Positions 29,270 to 38,907 of a stretch of 64,000 nucleotides of DNA are shown here, piece by piece. The notes under the pieces were generated by a model. The model worked only from the letters and a program-made list of their open reading frames with translations, had not been told where the DNA came from and did no database searches. The DNA is taken from the NCBI RefSeq assembly GCF_010093305.1, contig NZ_PDWS01000010.1, positions 79,638 through 143,637 on the forward strand. Reading direction: 5' to 3'. The first letter of the stretch is position 1, and each line of letters begins with the position of its first letter. This DNA is from Pseudoxanthomonas sacheonensis. Lineage in GTDB: Bacteria > Pseudomonadota > Gammaproteobacteria > Xanthomonadales > Xanthomonadaceae. A program made the position numbers and the translations under genes.

Positions 29270-30040
29270 CTATTTCGGCGCCAGCCGCACCGCGCCGTCC
29301 AGGCGGATAGTCTCGCCGTTCAAATAGCGGCTTTGCAGGATGAAGGCGACGGTATCGGCGAATTCCTCCGGCTTGCCCAGGCGCGCCGGGAACGGGATCG
29401 AAGCGCTGAGCGACTTCTGCACTTCTTCGCTCATGCCATCGACCATCGGTGTCCAGAAGATGCCGGGCGCCACCGTCATCACGCGGATGCCGAAACGGGA
29501 AAGCTCGCGCGCCATCGGCAAGGTCATGCCGACCACGCCGCCCTTGGATGCCGAATAGGCGGCCTGGCCGATCTGGCCTTCGTAGGCGGCCACGCTGGCG
29601 GTGTTGACGATGACGCCGCGCTCGCCGTCTTCGCCGGCCGCATTGTGCTGCATCAGGTTGGCGGCGGCCTTGGCCACGTTGAAGCTGCCGACCAGGTTCA
29701 CCAGCACGGTGGTGCGGAAGTTGGACAGCGGCATCGGCGCTTCTTTGCCCAGCACGCGCCCGGCGCCGAGGATGCCGGCGCAATTGATCGCCGCGTTCAG
29801 CCCACCCAGGAATTCACTGGCGGCCGCGGCGTTGTCCGCCACTCCGGCCTCATCGGTGACATCGGTGCGGAAGTAACGCGCGTTGCCGTCGCCCAAAGCT
29901 GCGACCGCCGCCGCGCCCTTGTCGTCGTTGACGTCGAACAGCGCGACCTTGCCGCCTTGGGCGACAAGATTCTGGGCAACGGCCAGGCCAAGGCCGGAAA
30001 CGCCGCCAGTGACGATGGCGCGGGTATTGGAAAGCTGCAT
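29270..30040 (-). CDS. 3-hydroxyacyl-CoA dehydrogenase, HSD10-like SDR
   Basis: A 256-aa short-chain dehydrogenase. The NAD site TGGVSGLGLAVAQ, the second turn FDVNDDKG, NCAGI, the catalytic Ser and YSASKGG, and APGIFWTPMV are clear. The overall pattern is that of type-2 3-hydroxyacyl-CoA dehydrogenase (2-methyl-3-hydroxybutyryl-CoA dehydrogenase), an isoleucine degradation enzyme, which suits the neighbouring leucine-degradation genes. ATG 30040 is chosen; ATG 30052 four codons upstream is equally possible. No convincing ribosome site is visible for either. Confidence 0.85.
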   Translation of the reverse strand: MQLSNTRAIVTGGVSGLGLAVAQNLVAQGGKVALFDVNDDKGAAAVAALGDGNARYFRTDVTDEAGVADNAAAASEFLGGLNAAINCAGILGAGRVLGKEAPMPLSNFRTTVLVNLVGSFNVAKAAANLMQHNAAGEDGERGVIVNTASVAAYEGQIGQAAYSASKGGVVGMTLPMARELSRFGIRVMTVAPGIFWTPMVDGMSEEVQKSLSASIPFPARLGKPEEFADTVAFILQSRYLNGETIRLDGAVRLAPK

Positions 30041-30097
30041 GCGGAAGTCCATCGCTTGTAGTGGCACGCATTTTACGCGATGTCCGGGCGTCCTTTT

Positions 30098-30166
30098 GTA
30101 GGAGCGGGCCCTGCCCGCGACGGGCCTTACCGGTAAAGCCTCGTCGCGGGCAGGGCCCGCTCCTAC
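30098..30166. repeat. REP hairpin, GGGCCCTGCCCGC subtype (copy 4)
   Basis: A perfect 24-bp inverted repeat, arms 30098-30121 and 30143-30166. The right arm contains the TAG stop (read on the minus strand at 30165-30163) of the GNAT gene. Confidence 0.92.
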
Positions 30167-30663
30167 AGATCCAGGAGATAGAAAGTGTTGCAACCGCCAT
30201 GACCGGTGGCGCCCAACGGCGCCTCCAGGCGCCGGAATCCACTGCGCTCGTAGAGACGCATGGCCGCGTCCATCCCGCACAGGGTTTCCAGGTAGCACTG
30301 GCTGAAACCGAATTCGCGTGCGGCCTGCAGGCAGCGGGCCATCATCGCCGCGCCTGCGCCGATGCCGCGCGCTTCGGGCAGAAAGTACATCTTGCGCAGT
30401 TCGCAGGTCCCGTCATCGCCACCCACCAGCGGCGCCACGCCGCCGCCGCCAATGACCTGGCCATCGCGTTCGACGACGAAGTAGGCCGAACGCGGTTCCG
30501 CATAAGCGCGGCTCATCCAGTCCACTTCGGGGTCGTTGATGGCGAAGCCGCTGCCGGTGGCGCCGAATTCCGGCATCACCGTGCGGATGATCCGCGCCAT
30601 CGCCGCGTCGTCGCGCGTTTCGATCGGGCGCAATAGATAACTCTCGTCCGCAGCTTCAACCAT
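30163..30663 (-). CDS. GNAT-family N-acetyltransferase
   Basis: A 166-aa acetyltransferase. It begins LLRPIETRDDAAMARII, has GGGGVAPLVGG, the ELRKMYFLPEARGIGAGAAM acetyl-CoA loop (R/Q-x-x-G-x-G/A) and a C-terminal CYLETLCGMDAAMRLYERSG. The acceptor is unknown. Its ATG overlaps the end of the GGDEF/EAL gene by 8 nt (ATGGTTGA), so it is translationally coupled. Its stop codon lies in a REP arm. Confidence 0.85.
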   Translation of the reverse strand: MVEAADESYLLRPIETRDDAAMARIIRTVMPEFGATGSGFAINDPEVDWMSRAYAEPRSAYFVVERDGQVIGGGGVAPLVGGDDGTCELRKMYFLPEARGIGAGAAMMARCLQAAREFGFSQCYLETLCGMDAAMRLYERSGFRRLEAPLGATGHGGCNTFYLLDL

Positions 30664-33265
30664 TCGAAACCCGATCCTCCCGCGCGCGCAAGCGGCTGGC
30701 GAATTCGTCCGGCGACAGCCCGGGCGCGAACAGGAAACCCTGGCCGACCGGAACGCCCAGCTGCAGCAGGAACTGGCGCTGCGCTTCCGATTCCACGCCT
30801 TCGGCCACCAGCCCCAGGCCCAGGCTGCGCGCGATCGCCGAGACCGCCTGGCACACCGCCACGTCGGAACGGTTGTTGGGCACGCCCTCGGTGAACAGCT
30901 GGCTGAGCTTGAGCCCATGGATGGGCAGGCGGCGCAGATAGTTGAGCGCGCTGTAGCCTTCGCCGAAATCGTCGATGGTCAGCACCACGCCCAACTCGCG
31001 CAGTTCGGCGAAGGTCTTGAGCGTGGCCGGAGCGTCCTCGATCAGCACGCGTTCGGTGAATTCCAGCTCCAGCGCCGAGCCGGGAAGTTCGTATTCGGCC
31101 AATACCGCGCGTACGTTTTCCGCCAGTTCGTCGCCGGCGAACTGGCGATAGGAAACGTTGACCGCCACGCGCACGATACCCAGTCCCTGGTCGTGCCATT
31201 CGCGGACCTGCCGGCAGGCTTCGCGCAGCACCCAGCTGCCGATCCGCACGATGTCGCCGGTGGTTTCGGCATGGCTGATGAAAAGATCCGGACGCAGTTC
31301 GCCCAGCTGGTGGTTCTGCCAGCGGATCAGCGCTTCGGCGGCGACGATGCGGCCGCGCCGCAGGTCGACCTGCGGCTGGTAGACCAGGCGGAACTCCTCG
31401 TTGTCCACCGCCCGCCGGAGCTGCGTCTCGATCTGCAGGCGATCCTGCTGCCGGCGCGCCAGTTCGGGAGTGAACGCCTGCCACGCGTTGCGCGCGCGGT
31501 GCTTGCTGTCGTACATGGCGATGTCGGCGTTCTGGATCAGTTGCTGCGGGCGCAATCCGTCTTCGGGCGCGCGCGCGATGCCGATGCTGGTGGTGATGGC
31601 GAACTCGTCCTTGCCGAAGCGGAAGGACTCGGTGAAAGCGCCCAGCACCGCATCGGCCAGGCGTTCGGGTTGCGCCGGATCGCCGCTGGCGTCGCAGACA
31701 ACCAGGAATTCGTCGCCGCCGAAACGCGCCACCAGGCCTTCGGTGCCCACTGCGGCCAGGATGCGGGTGGCGGCCTGCATCAGCAGTTCGTCGCCGGCGC
31801 TGTGGCCCAACACATCGTTGACGGTCTTGAAGCGGTCCAGGTCGATGTACAGCACGGCGACCTGCGCATGAACAGGATCGATCAGGCGCGCGCCCAGTTC
31901 GTTGAGCACGGCGTCGCGATTCATCAGTCCCGTCAGCGGATCGGTGCGCGCCTGGATGCGCAGGGTTTCCTCGGCGCGCTTGTCCAGCGAGATGTCCTGC
32001 AATGTGCCGGTGATGCGGGAAGCGGTGGGATCGCTGGCTTCGGCCTCGCCGATGGCGCGGATCCAGAAAGGATGCCCGTCCATGCGGCTGCCCTGCAGTT
32101 CCAGGTCGAACCCTCCGCCGTTCTGCACCACGTTCTCCATCGCCGTGCGGAAGCGCCGCCGGTCCGGTTCGCGCAAGCTGGCCAGCATGGCTTCGACATT
32201 GTCCGGCACCTGCGCCGGCCCGAGGATGCGTACCGCTTCGTCGGTCAGGTAGACCCGGTCGCGGCCGGCGTCCCATTCCCATCCGCCGATATGGGCCAGC
32301 GACTGGGCGCGGTCGAACAATGCGCTGTCGCGTTTGAGCGCGGTCACGTCGCTGAAGAGCGAAGTGACCTGCGCCGGTTTGCTGCCGCCGGGCGCGAACT
32401 GCGGCACCGAAGTGACCGTGAGCCAGAGCAGCTGTTTGTGCTCGCGGTGGTACAGCCCCAGCAGCATGCTCTCGATGACCTGCCCGGTGGCCAGGGCGCG
32501 GTGCGCCGGCAGCGCGTCGCTGCCCATCTCGCGTCCGTTCTGGTCGACGATGCGCCAGTGCGCCAGGTCGAGGTCGTTGCCGCGCTTGCCTTCGCCCACC
32601 CCGAAGATACGCAGCGCCGCGCGGTTGGCGTAGACGATTTCGCGCGCGGCGTTCTGCACCACGATGCCCTTGTCGATCACTTCCATCAGCTCGCGGTAGC
32701 GCATTTCCGCTTCGTGCCGCTTGCTCAGGTCGCGGGCTACCGCCACCAGGCTCTTGCGCCCGTCGAAGACGAAATTGGCCGAATGCACCTCCACCGGAAA
32801 ACGGGTGCCGTCGCTGCGCATGTTGGTGACTTCGATCACGTAGCTATCGCCACGGTTGAGGCTTTCCCAGACCGGATCCATGTGGTCGTGCGGCAATTCG
32901 GGATTGAGCACGTTGATGTTCTGGCCGACGATCTCTTCGCGCCGCCGTTTGTAGGCGGCCATGCCGGCCTTGTTGAGATCCAGCACGGTACCGTCCTCGG
33001 CCAGGATGCTGACCGGATCGGGAACCGCGTCGAACAGGGCGCGGTAACGCAGCAACGCCCAGTCCTTCTGCGTGGTGGTCGCACGCAGCAGCTCAAGCGC
33101 GTGTTTCATCAGCTGGCGGGTTTCATCGTCCAGCGAAGCGTCGGTGCTGGCCCTCTGCAGCGATTCCAGCAGTCTGGCGGCATCCTCTTGCAGCGATTGA
33201 CTGGAAAGAAAGCCCGTTGCGCCGGCGTCGGGCGAATCCCCATCCGCTGGCGGCTTTCCGTTCAT
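30656..33265 (-). CDS. PAS-GGDEF-EAL cyclic di-GMP signalling protein
   Basis: An 869-aa cytoplasmic protein. Three PAS-like domains (about residues 75-440; FDAVPDPVSILAEDG, VIDKGIVVQNAAREIVYANR, HIGGWEWDAGRDRVYLTDE) precede a GGDEF domain (GGDEF at 516-520) and an EAL domain (EAL at 644-646). The phosphodiesterase residues look complete: VNVS, ELEFTE, DDFG, LK, AEGVE and GQGFLF; only the usual KID is KLS. No RxxD inhibitory site precedes GGDEF. Both activities are possible. The start ATG overlaps the liuE stop (ATGA), so a cyclic di-GMP enzyme is coupled to HMG-CoA lyase. Confidence 0.9.
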   Translation of the reverse strand: MNGKPPADGDSPDAGATGFLSSQSLQEDAARLLESLQRASTDASLDDETRQLMKHALELLRATTTQKDWALLRYRALFDAVPDPVSILAEDGTVLDLNKAGMAAYKRRREEIVGQNINVLNPELPHDHMDPVWESLNRGDSYVIEVTNMRSDGTRFPVEVHSANFVFDGRKSLVAVARDLSKRHEAEMRYRELMEVIDKGIVVQNAAREIVYANRAALRIFGVGEGKRGNDLDLAHWRIVDQNGREMGSDALPAHRALATGQVIESMLLGLYHREHKQLLWLTVTSVPQFAPGGSKPAQVTSLFSDVTALKRDSALFDRAQSLAHIGGWEWDAGRDRVYLTDEAVRILGPAQVPDNVEAMLASLREPDRRRFRTAMENVVQNGGGFDLELQGSRMDGHPFWIRAIGEAEASDPTASRITGTLQDISLDKRAEETLRIQARTDPLTGLMNRDAVLNELGARLIDPVHAQVAVLYIDLDRFKTVNDVLGHSAGDELLMQAATRILAAVGTEGLVARFGGDEFLVVCDASGDPAQPERLADAVLGAFTESFRFGKDEFAITTSIGIARAPEDGLRPQQLIQNADIAMYDSKHRARNAWQAFTPELARRQQDRLQIETQLRRAVDNEEFRLVYQPQVDLRRGRIVAAEALIRWQNHQLGELRPDLFISHAETTGDIVRIGSWVLREACRQVREWHDQGLGIVRVAVNVSYRQFAGDELAENVRAVLAEYELPGSALELEFTERVLIEDAPATLKTFAELRELGVVLTIDDFGEGYSALNYLRRLPIHGLKLSQLFTEGVPNNRSDVAVCQAVSAIARSLGLGLVAEGVESEAQRQFLLQLGVPVGQGFLFAPGLSPDEFASRLRAREDRVSNG

Positions 33266-34155
33266 GCGGCCGACATGGCCCTCGCCACTTTGCTGCTTGT
33301 TTCGTGGCCCAGCAGGGCCGACAGCCACAGGCCGGTTTCGCTCAGTTTGTCCAGGTCTATCCCGGTTTCCACACCCAGGCCGTGCAGCAGATAGACAACG
33401 TCTTCGCTGGCGACGTTGCCGCTGGCGCCCTTGGCGTAGGGGCAGCCGCCGGTACCGGATACGGCCGAATCCACCACCGCCACGCCTTCCTCCAGGCACG
33501 CCAGGATGTTGGCCAGCGCCTGTCCGTAGGTGTCGTGGAAATGCACCGCAAGCGCGGGCATCGGTACTTCGGCGGCTACGGCCTTGAGCATTGCGCGGGC
33601 CTTGTGGGGGGTGCCTACGCCGATGGTATCGCCCAGCGAGATTTCGTAACAGCCTAGCGCGTGCAGGCGCGCCGCTACCCGCACCACGTCCGCCACCGGC
33701 ACCTGTCCCTGGTAGGGACAGCCCAGCACGGTGGACACGTAGCCGCGCACTTTGACCCCATCGGCGCGGGCGCGCTCGAGCACCGGCCGGAAACGTTCGA
33801 TGGATTCGTCGATGCCGGCGTTGATGTTCTTCTGGTTGAAAGCTTCGGAAGCGGCGGTGAACACCGCCACTTCCTGCGCTCCGACTTCACGCGCCCGCTC
33901 GTAGCCCTTTTCGTTAGGCACCAGCACCGGGTAGGAAATGCCCGGCTTGCGGTCGATGGCGGCGAACACTTCGGCCGCATCGGTCAGCTGCGGGATCCAC
34001 TTGGGGCTGACGAAGCTGGTGGCTTCGATGCTGCGCAGCCCGGTCCGCGACAGGCGGTCGATCAATTCCACCTTGTCGGCGGTGGCGATGATGGTCTTTT
34101 CGTTCTGCAGGCCGTCGCGCGGACCGACTTCGACGATGCGGACGGAACCGGTCAT
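33262..34155 (-). CDS. liuE: Hydroxymethylglutaryl-CoA lyase
   Basis: A 297-aa TIM-barrel lyase that splits HMG-CoA into acetoacetate and acetyl-CoA, the last step of leucine degradation. VRIVEVGPRDGLQNEK, the metal histidines in VHFHDTYGQAL, and the conserved GTGGCPYAKGASGNVASED containing the catalytic cysteine are present. It overlaps the upstream lipoprotein gene and the downstream GGDEF/EAL gene by 4 nt each. Confidence 0.95.
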   Translation of the reverse strand: MTGSVRIVEVGPRDGLQNEKTIIATADKVELIDRLSRTGLRSIEATSFVSPKWIPQLTDAAEVFAAIDRKPGISYPVLVPNEKGYERAREVGAQEVAVFTAASEAFNQKNINAGIDESIERFRPVLERARADGVKVRGYVSTVLGCPYQGQVPVADVVRVAARLHALGCYEISLGDTIGVGTPHKARAMLKAVAAEVPMPALAVHFHDTYGQALANILACLEEGVAVVDSAVSGTGGCPYAKGASGNVASEDVVYLLHGLGVETGIDLDKLSETGLWLSALLGHETSSKVARAMSAA

Positions 34156-34772
34156 GGCGCGGGCGTCCCGGCGGCGCGCCGCATCTTCATGGGCGGCGAA
34201 CCGCTTTTCGCGAAAAGTCCGGGGTGGGCCAGGAGCACTTCGCGCAGGGCCGCTTCGTCGCCCGGAATCAGGTAGTTGAACTGGTCGAGCGCCGTCGCCT
34301 TCAGGCCGCGTTCGTCGCTCAATTTCTTTACGGTATCCGAATCCACCGTGGCCATGGTCAGCACATCGCCCTCGATGCGGTACCTGACCAGGGTGACGGC
34401 GGCCGGAGGCAGCTTTTTCTCCTGCGGCGCATCGGCCGCCAGTCCGCGTGCGAACAGGCGGGCGACGTCTCCCTCGCTCAGGGCGAAGTAGTGTTCGCCA
34501 CCCAGTTCGAAACCGGGGACCTCGATTTCGGCCTTGCTTGCCGGGTTGCCGCCGATCTGGCTCATGGAGACCGTGGCATGGCATCGCGCATCGACGACGG
34601 CGTAGTCGTCCTGGGTCAGCTTCGCCGCTTCCTCGGCGCTGTTGGCGATCGGCAACCAGCGGCCTTCCAGGCGCGCATCGCACGCGAGCGGAGCAGGGGG
34701 GCGTTCGAATACCACACAGCCACCCAAACAGAGCGGCAGCAGCATCAACAGAGATCGGAGGCGTTGGCTCAT
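34152..34772 (-). CDS. Putative outer-membrane lipoprotein, unknown function
   Basis: A 206-aa protein with a lipoprotein signal (RLRSLLMLLPLCLGGC, lipobox LGGC). The mature part is mixed alpha/beta (WLPIANSAEEAAKLTQDDYA, VTLVRYRIEGDVLTMATVD), with no family I recognise. The stop overlaps the liuE start. Start set at ATG 34772, which begins the signal peptide. Its placement between liuD and liuE is odd, and a terminator for the liuD transcript lies just upstream, so this gene likely heads a second transcript with liuE, the EAL gene and the GNAT gene. Confidence 0.72.
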   Translation of the reverse strand: MSQRLRSLLMLLPLCLGGCVVFERPPAPLACDARLEGRWLPIANSAEEAAKLTQDDYAVVDARCHATVSMSQIGGNPASKAEIEVPGFELGGEHYFALSEGDVARLFARGLAADAPQEKKLPPAAVTLVRYRIEGDVLTMATVDSDTVKKLSDERGLKATALDQFNYLIPGDEAALREVLLAHPGLFAKSGSPPMKMRRAAGTPAP

Positions 34773-34805
34773 GGGACTCGGCACGGTTCCTGACTGAGGC
34801 GAACG

Positions 34806-34834
34806 TAAAAAGCCGGCAGCCCAGGACTGCCGGC
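34806..34834 (-). terminator. Rho-independent terminator after liuD
   Basis: Stem arms GCCGGCAG (34812-34819) and CTGCCGGC (34827-34834) with a 7-nt loop, followed on the minus strand by five T. It lies 37 nt past the liuD stop and so separates liuD from the lipoprotein-liuE transcript. Confidence 0.85.
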
Positions 34835-34870
34835 GAACGGCTGAAGAAGGCGACGCGGGAACATATTGCG

Positions 34871-36871
<2,001 letters not shown>

Positions 36872-36876
36872 GGTTT

Positions 36877-37278
36877 TTAGCCCTCCCCTTCAAGGGGAGG
36901 GTTGGGTGGGGATGGTTCGGCTCGCTGAGCCAACATATTCAGGATCACTTCGACCACTCCCTCGATATTTTCGAAAACTTCGTTATTCCAGAACCGGAGC
37001 ACCCGATAGCCGCATCGTTCCAGATAGCTGGTTCTTGCATTGTCGTACTGCACGTTATCCGCGTGTTGACCGCCATCCAGCTCTACGACGATCTTTCTTT
37101 CCAGGCATGCAAAATCCAGGATGTAATCGCCAAACGGATGCTGTCTTCGGAACTTGCATCCTTCTAGTTGTCGATTCCGCAAGTATTGCCACAACCTGTG
37201 TTCGGCGTCGGTTGGGGCATTCCTTAACTTTCTTTGTAATTTGTTGCCGATGATCTTGCGGTTTGTCTGTCCATCCAT
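36877..37278 (-). CDS. DUF559 endonuclease-like protein
   Basis: A 133-aa protein of the DUF559 family (Vsr/PD-(D/E)XK nuclease-like fold): APTDAEHRLWQYLRNRQLEG, CKFRRQHPFGDYILDFACL, the catalytic-type IVVELDGGQH, and YLERCGYRVLRFWNNEV. Function unknown; DNA nicking is plausible from the fold. The last codons (PSPPNPPLEGEG) are read from the left inverted repeat of the cassette, and its A/T content is higher than in neighbours. It sits between the VOC and liuD genes of a leucine degradation cluster, an unrelated setting that suggests transfer. Confidence 0.85.
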   Translation of the reverse strand: MDGQTNRKIIGNKLQRKLRNAPTDAEHRLWQYLRNRQLEGCKFRRQHPFGDYILDFACLERKIVVELDGGQHADNVQYDNARTSYLERCGYRVLRFWNNEVFENIEGVVEVILNMLAQRAEPSPPNPPLEGEG

Positions 37279-37356
37279 GTTGTGTCACTCCCTTAACACC
37301 ATCCTCTCCGAGCCTCAAACCATCCCCCCCCAACCCTCCCCTTGAAGGGGAGGGCT
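36880..37356. mobile_element. DUF559 cassette bounded by 38-bp inverted repeats
   Basis: The arms at 36880-36917 and about 37318-37356 are reverse complements over 38 bp with one mismatch (each holds CCCTCCCCTTCAAGGGGAGG, then GTTGGG). Between them lies only the DUF559 gene. No transposase is encoded and I see no convincing target-site duplication, so whether it moves is inference. Its unity is structural: one small nuclease-like gene with matched ends, inserted between the VOC and liuD genes. Confidence 0.6.
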
Positions 37357-37363
37357 CAAGCCA

Positions 37364-37756
37364 TCACTCCGGCGAATGGCATACCGCCTCAACGTTGTGT
37401 CCGTCGGGGTCGGTGATGAAGGCGCCGTAGTAATTGGAGTGATAGTGCGGCCGCAGACCCGGCGCGCCGTTGTCGCGGCCGCCGGCGGCAAGCCCGGCGG
37501 CGTGGAAGGCGTCCACCTTGGCGCGGCTGTCGGTGACGAAGGCGATGTGGGTATGGGCGGCCACGCCGCGGGCGTCGCTGCCGATCCAGAAGCTGGGTTT
37601 GCCGTCGCGTCCGAAGCCCGCCGCCCAGGTGCCGTCGCCGGTCTGTTCGGGAGTGACTTCCATCAGCAGCGATGCGCCGATGGGGGCGAACAACTGTGCA
37701 TAGAACGTCTTGCTGCGCGCGTAATCCGATACGGGAATACCGGTATGGTCGATCAT
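37364..37756 (-). CDS. VOC-family (glyoxalase/dioxygenase fold) protein
   Basis: A 130-aa vicinal oxygen chelate protein: IDHTGIPVSDYARSKTFYAQ at the start, AAHTHIAFVTDSRAKVDAFH, and ITDPDGHNVEAVCH at the end, giving the paired beta-alpha-beta-beta-beta units and candidate metal ligands His and Glu. The substrate is unknown. It overlaps liuC by 4 nt (ATGA) and so is part of the same transcript. Confidence 0.85.
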   Translation of the reverse strand: MIDHTGIPVSDYARSKTFYAQLFAPIGASLLMEVTPEQTGDGTWAAGFGRDGKPSFWIGSDARGVAAHTHIAFVTDSRAKVDAFHAAGLAAGGRDNGAPGLRPHYHSNYYGAFITDPDGHNVEAVCHSPE

Positions 37757-38550
37757 CGTTTTTCTCCCTTGTGCGCCCATGAAGGGCTTCGTTTGTCGAG
37801 GAAGGCGGAAAGGCCTTCCTGTCCTTCCGGCGATACGCGCAGACCGGCGATCAGCGTGGCGTTGGCCTGGTCCTGCGCTTGGCCATCGGGCGTGGCGATG
37901 ATGCGGGCGATCAGCGATTTCGCGCCGGCGGCGGCCAACGGGCCGGCTTCCAGCAACAGATCGATCTGGCGCTGCACGGCCGCGTCCAGCTGTTCCGCCG
38001 CGACCACCTGATGCAGCAGCCCTATCTGCAGCGCGGTCTGGGCATCGAATATTTCTGCGGTGGCGAACCAGCGCCGCGCCTGGCGCGCGCCGATGGCGGC
38101 GATGACGTAAGGCGAGATGACCGCGGGCAGCAGGCCGAGTTTGCTTTCGGTCAGGCCGAATTTCGCCCCGGGCACGCCGATGGCGATATCGCAGCACGCC
38201 ACCAGCCCGACGCCGCCGCCGAAGGCCGCACCATGCACGCGGGCGATGGTGGGTTTGGGCAATTCGTCCAGGGTGCGCATCAGGCGGGCGAGGGCGAGCG
38301 AGTCCTGGCGGTTTTCCGCCTCGCTGGCGGCGGCCATGCCGCGCATCCAGTTCAGGTCGGCGCCGGCGGAGAACGAGGCTCCCGCACCTTCCAGCACCAC
38401 CACGCGAATGCCCGCATCGGCGCCGGCAGCCGTCAGGCCGGCGGTCAGTTCGGCGATCAGTGCGGCATCGAAGGCGTTGTGCAGGGCCGGCCTGTTCAAT
38501 CGCAGGCGCAGGACGGCGCCTTCCCGTTGCTGTTCCAGCAGTTCCGACAT
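37753..38550 (-). CDS. liuC: Enoyl-CoA hydratase, probable methylglutaconyl-CoA hydratase
   Basis: A 265-aa crotonase-fold protein. It has the oxyanion-hole regions GAGASFSAGADLNWM and HGAAFGGGVGLVACCD, and FGLTESKLGLLPAVISPYV with the catalytic Glu. Context (liuD, liuB, liuE and liuA around it) favours the hydration of 3-methylglutaconyl-CoA to HMG-CoA in leucine degradation; a general enoyl-CoA hydratase cannot be excluded. ATG 38550 is chosen, with GGAAGGG about 6 nt upstream. It is divergent from feoA. Confidence 0.85.
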   Translation of the reverse strand: MSELLEQQREGAVLRLRLNRPALHNAFDAALIAELTAGLTAAGADAGIRVVVLEGAGASFSAGADLNWMRGMAAASEAENRQDSLALARLMRTLDELPKPTIARVHGAAFGGGVGLVACCDIAIGVPGAKFGLTESKLGLLPAVISPYVIAAIGARQARRWFATAEIFDAQTALQIGLLHQVVAAEQLDAAVQRQIDLLLEAGPLAAAGAKSLIARIIATPDGQAQDQANATLIAGLRVSPEGQEGLSAFLDKRSPSWAHKGEKR

Positions 38551-38629
38551 CACAACCCTTCCCGGCGGCGAGGCTGAATGATAGCCGGTCGGTCGGTCGG
38601 GGCGTTCGTGCGCCATAGCGGTGATAGAA

Positions 38630-38644
38630 TGAGAATAATTCGTA
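38630..38644. promoter_or_regulatory. Candidate Fur box upstream of feoA
   Basis: TGAGAATAATTCGTA matches the 7-1-7 Fur consensus TGATAATNATTATCA at 11 of 15 positions and begins 29 nt before the feoA start. Iron-dependent repression of feoAB is expected biologically; the match itself is moderate. Confidence 0.5.
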
Positions 38645-38658
38645 TTTGAGAGCGTTTC

Positions 38659-38907
38659 GTGACGCTGAACGACCTGCCCCGACGTACCCCTGCCATTGTC
38701 GAATCCGTGAACGATCAGAGTCCAAACGACAACATCGCCCGCCGCCTGCGCGAGCTGGGTTTCGTTGCCGGCGAGCAGGTGGAAATCGTGGCAGAGGGCC
38801 CGATGGGCGGCGAGCCGCTGCTGGTGCAGGTGGGTTTCACCCGCTTCGCCCTGCGCCGCGCCGAAGCCTCGCGCGTGCAGCTGCGTGGGCCGGAGGCACG
38901 GGCATGA
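38659..38907 (+). CDS. feoA: Ferrous iron transport protein A
   Basis: An 82-aa SH3-like protein that assists FeoB. It contains NIARRLRELGFVAGEQVEIV, GEPLLVQVGFTRFALRRAEA, typical of FeoA. It starts with GTG at 38659. The stop overlaps the feoB start (ATGA). Confidence 0.92.
   Translation: MTLNDLPRRTPAIVESVNDQSPNDNIARRLRELGFVAGEQVEIVAEGPMGGEPLLVQVGFTRFALRRAEASRVQLRGPEARA

Noticed and set aside
28367..30061. A 564-codon plus-strand open frame over efpL and the SDR gene
   Set aside because: It is antisense to two clear genes and runs through REP hairpins; no protein family recognised.
36880..37356. The DUF559 cassette as a classical insertion sequence
   Set aside because: No transposase and no convincing direct target duplication outside the arms; DUF559 is not a known transposase, so I report a cassette rather than an IS.
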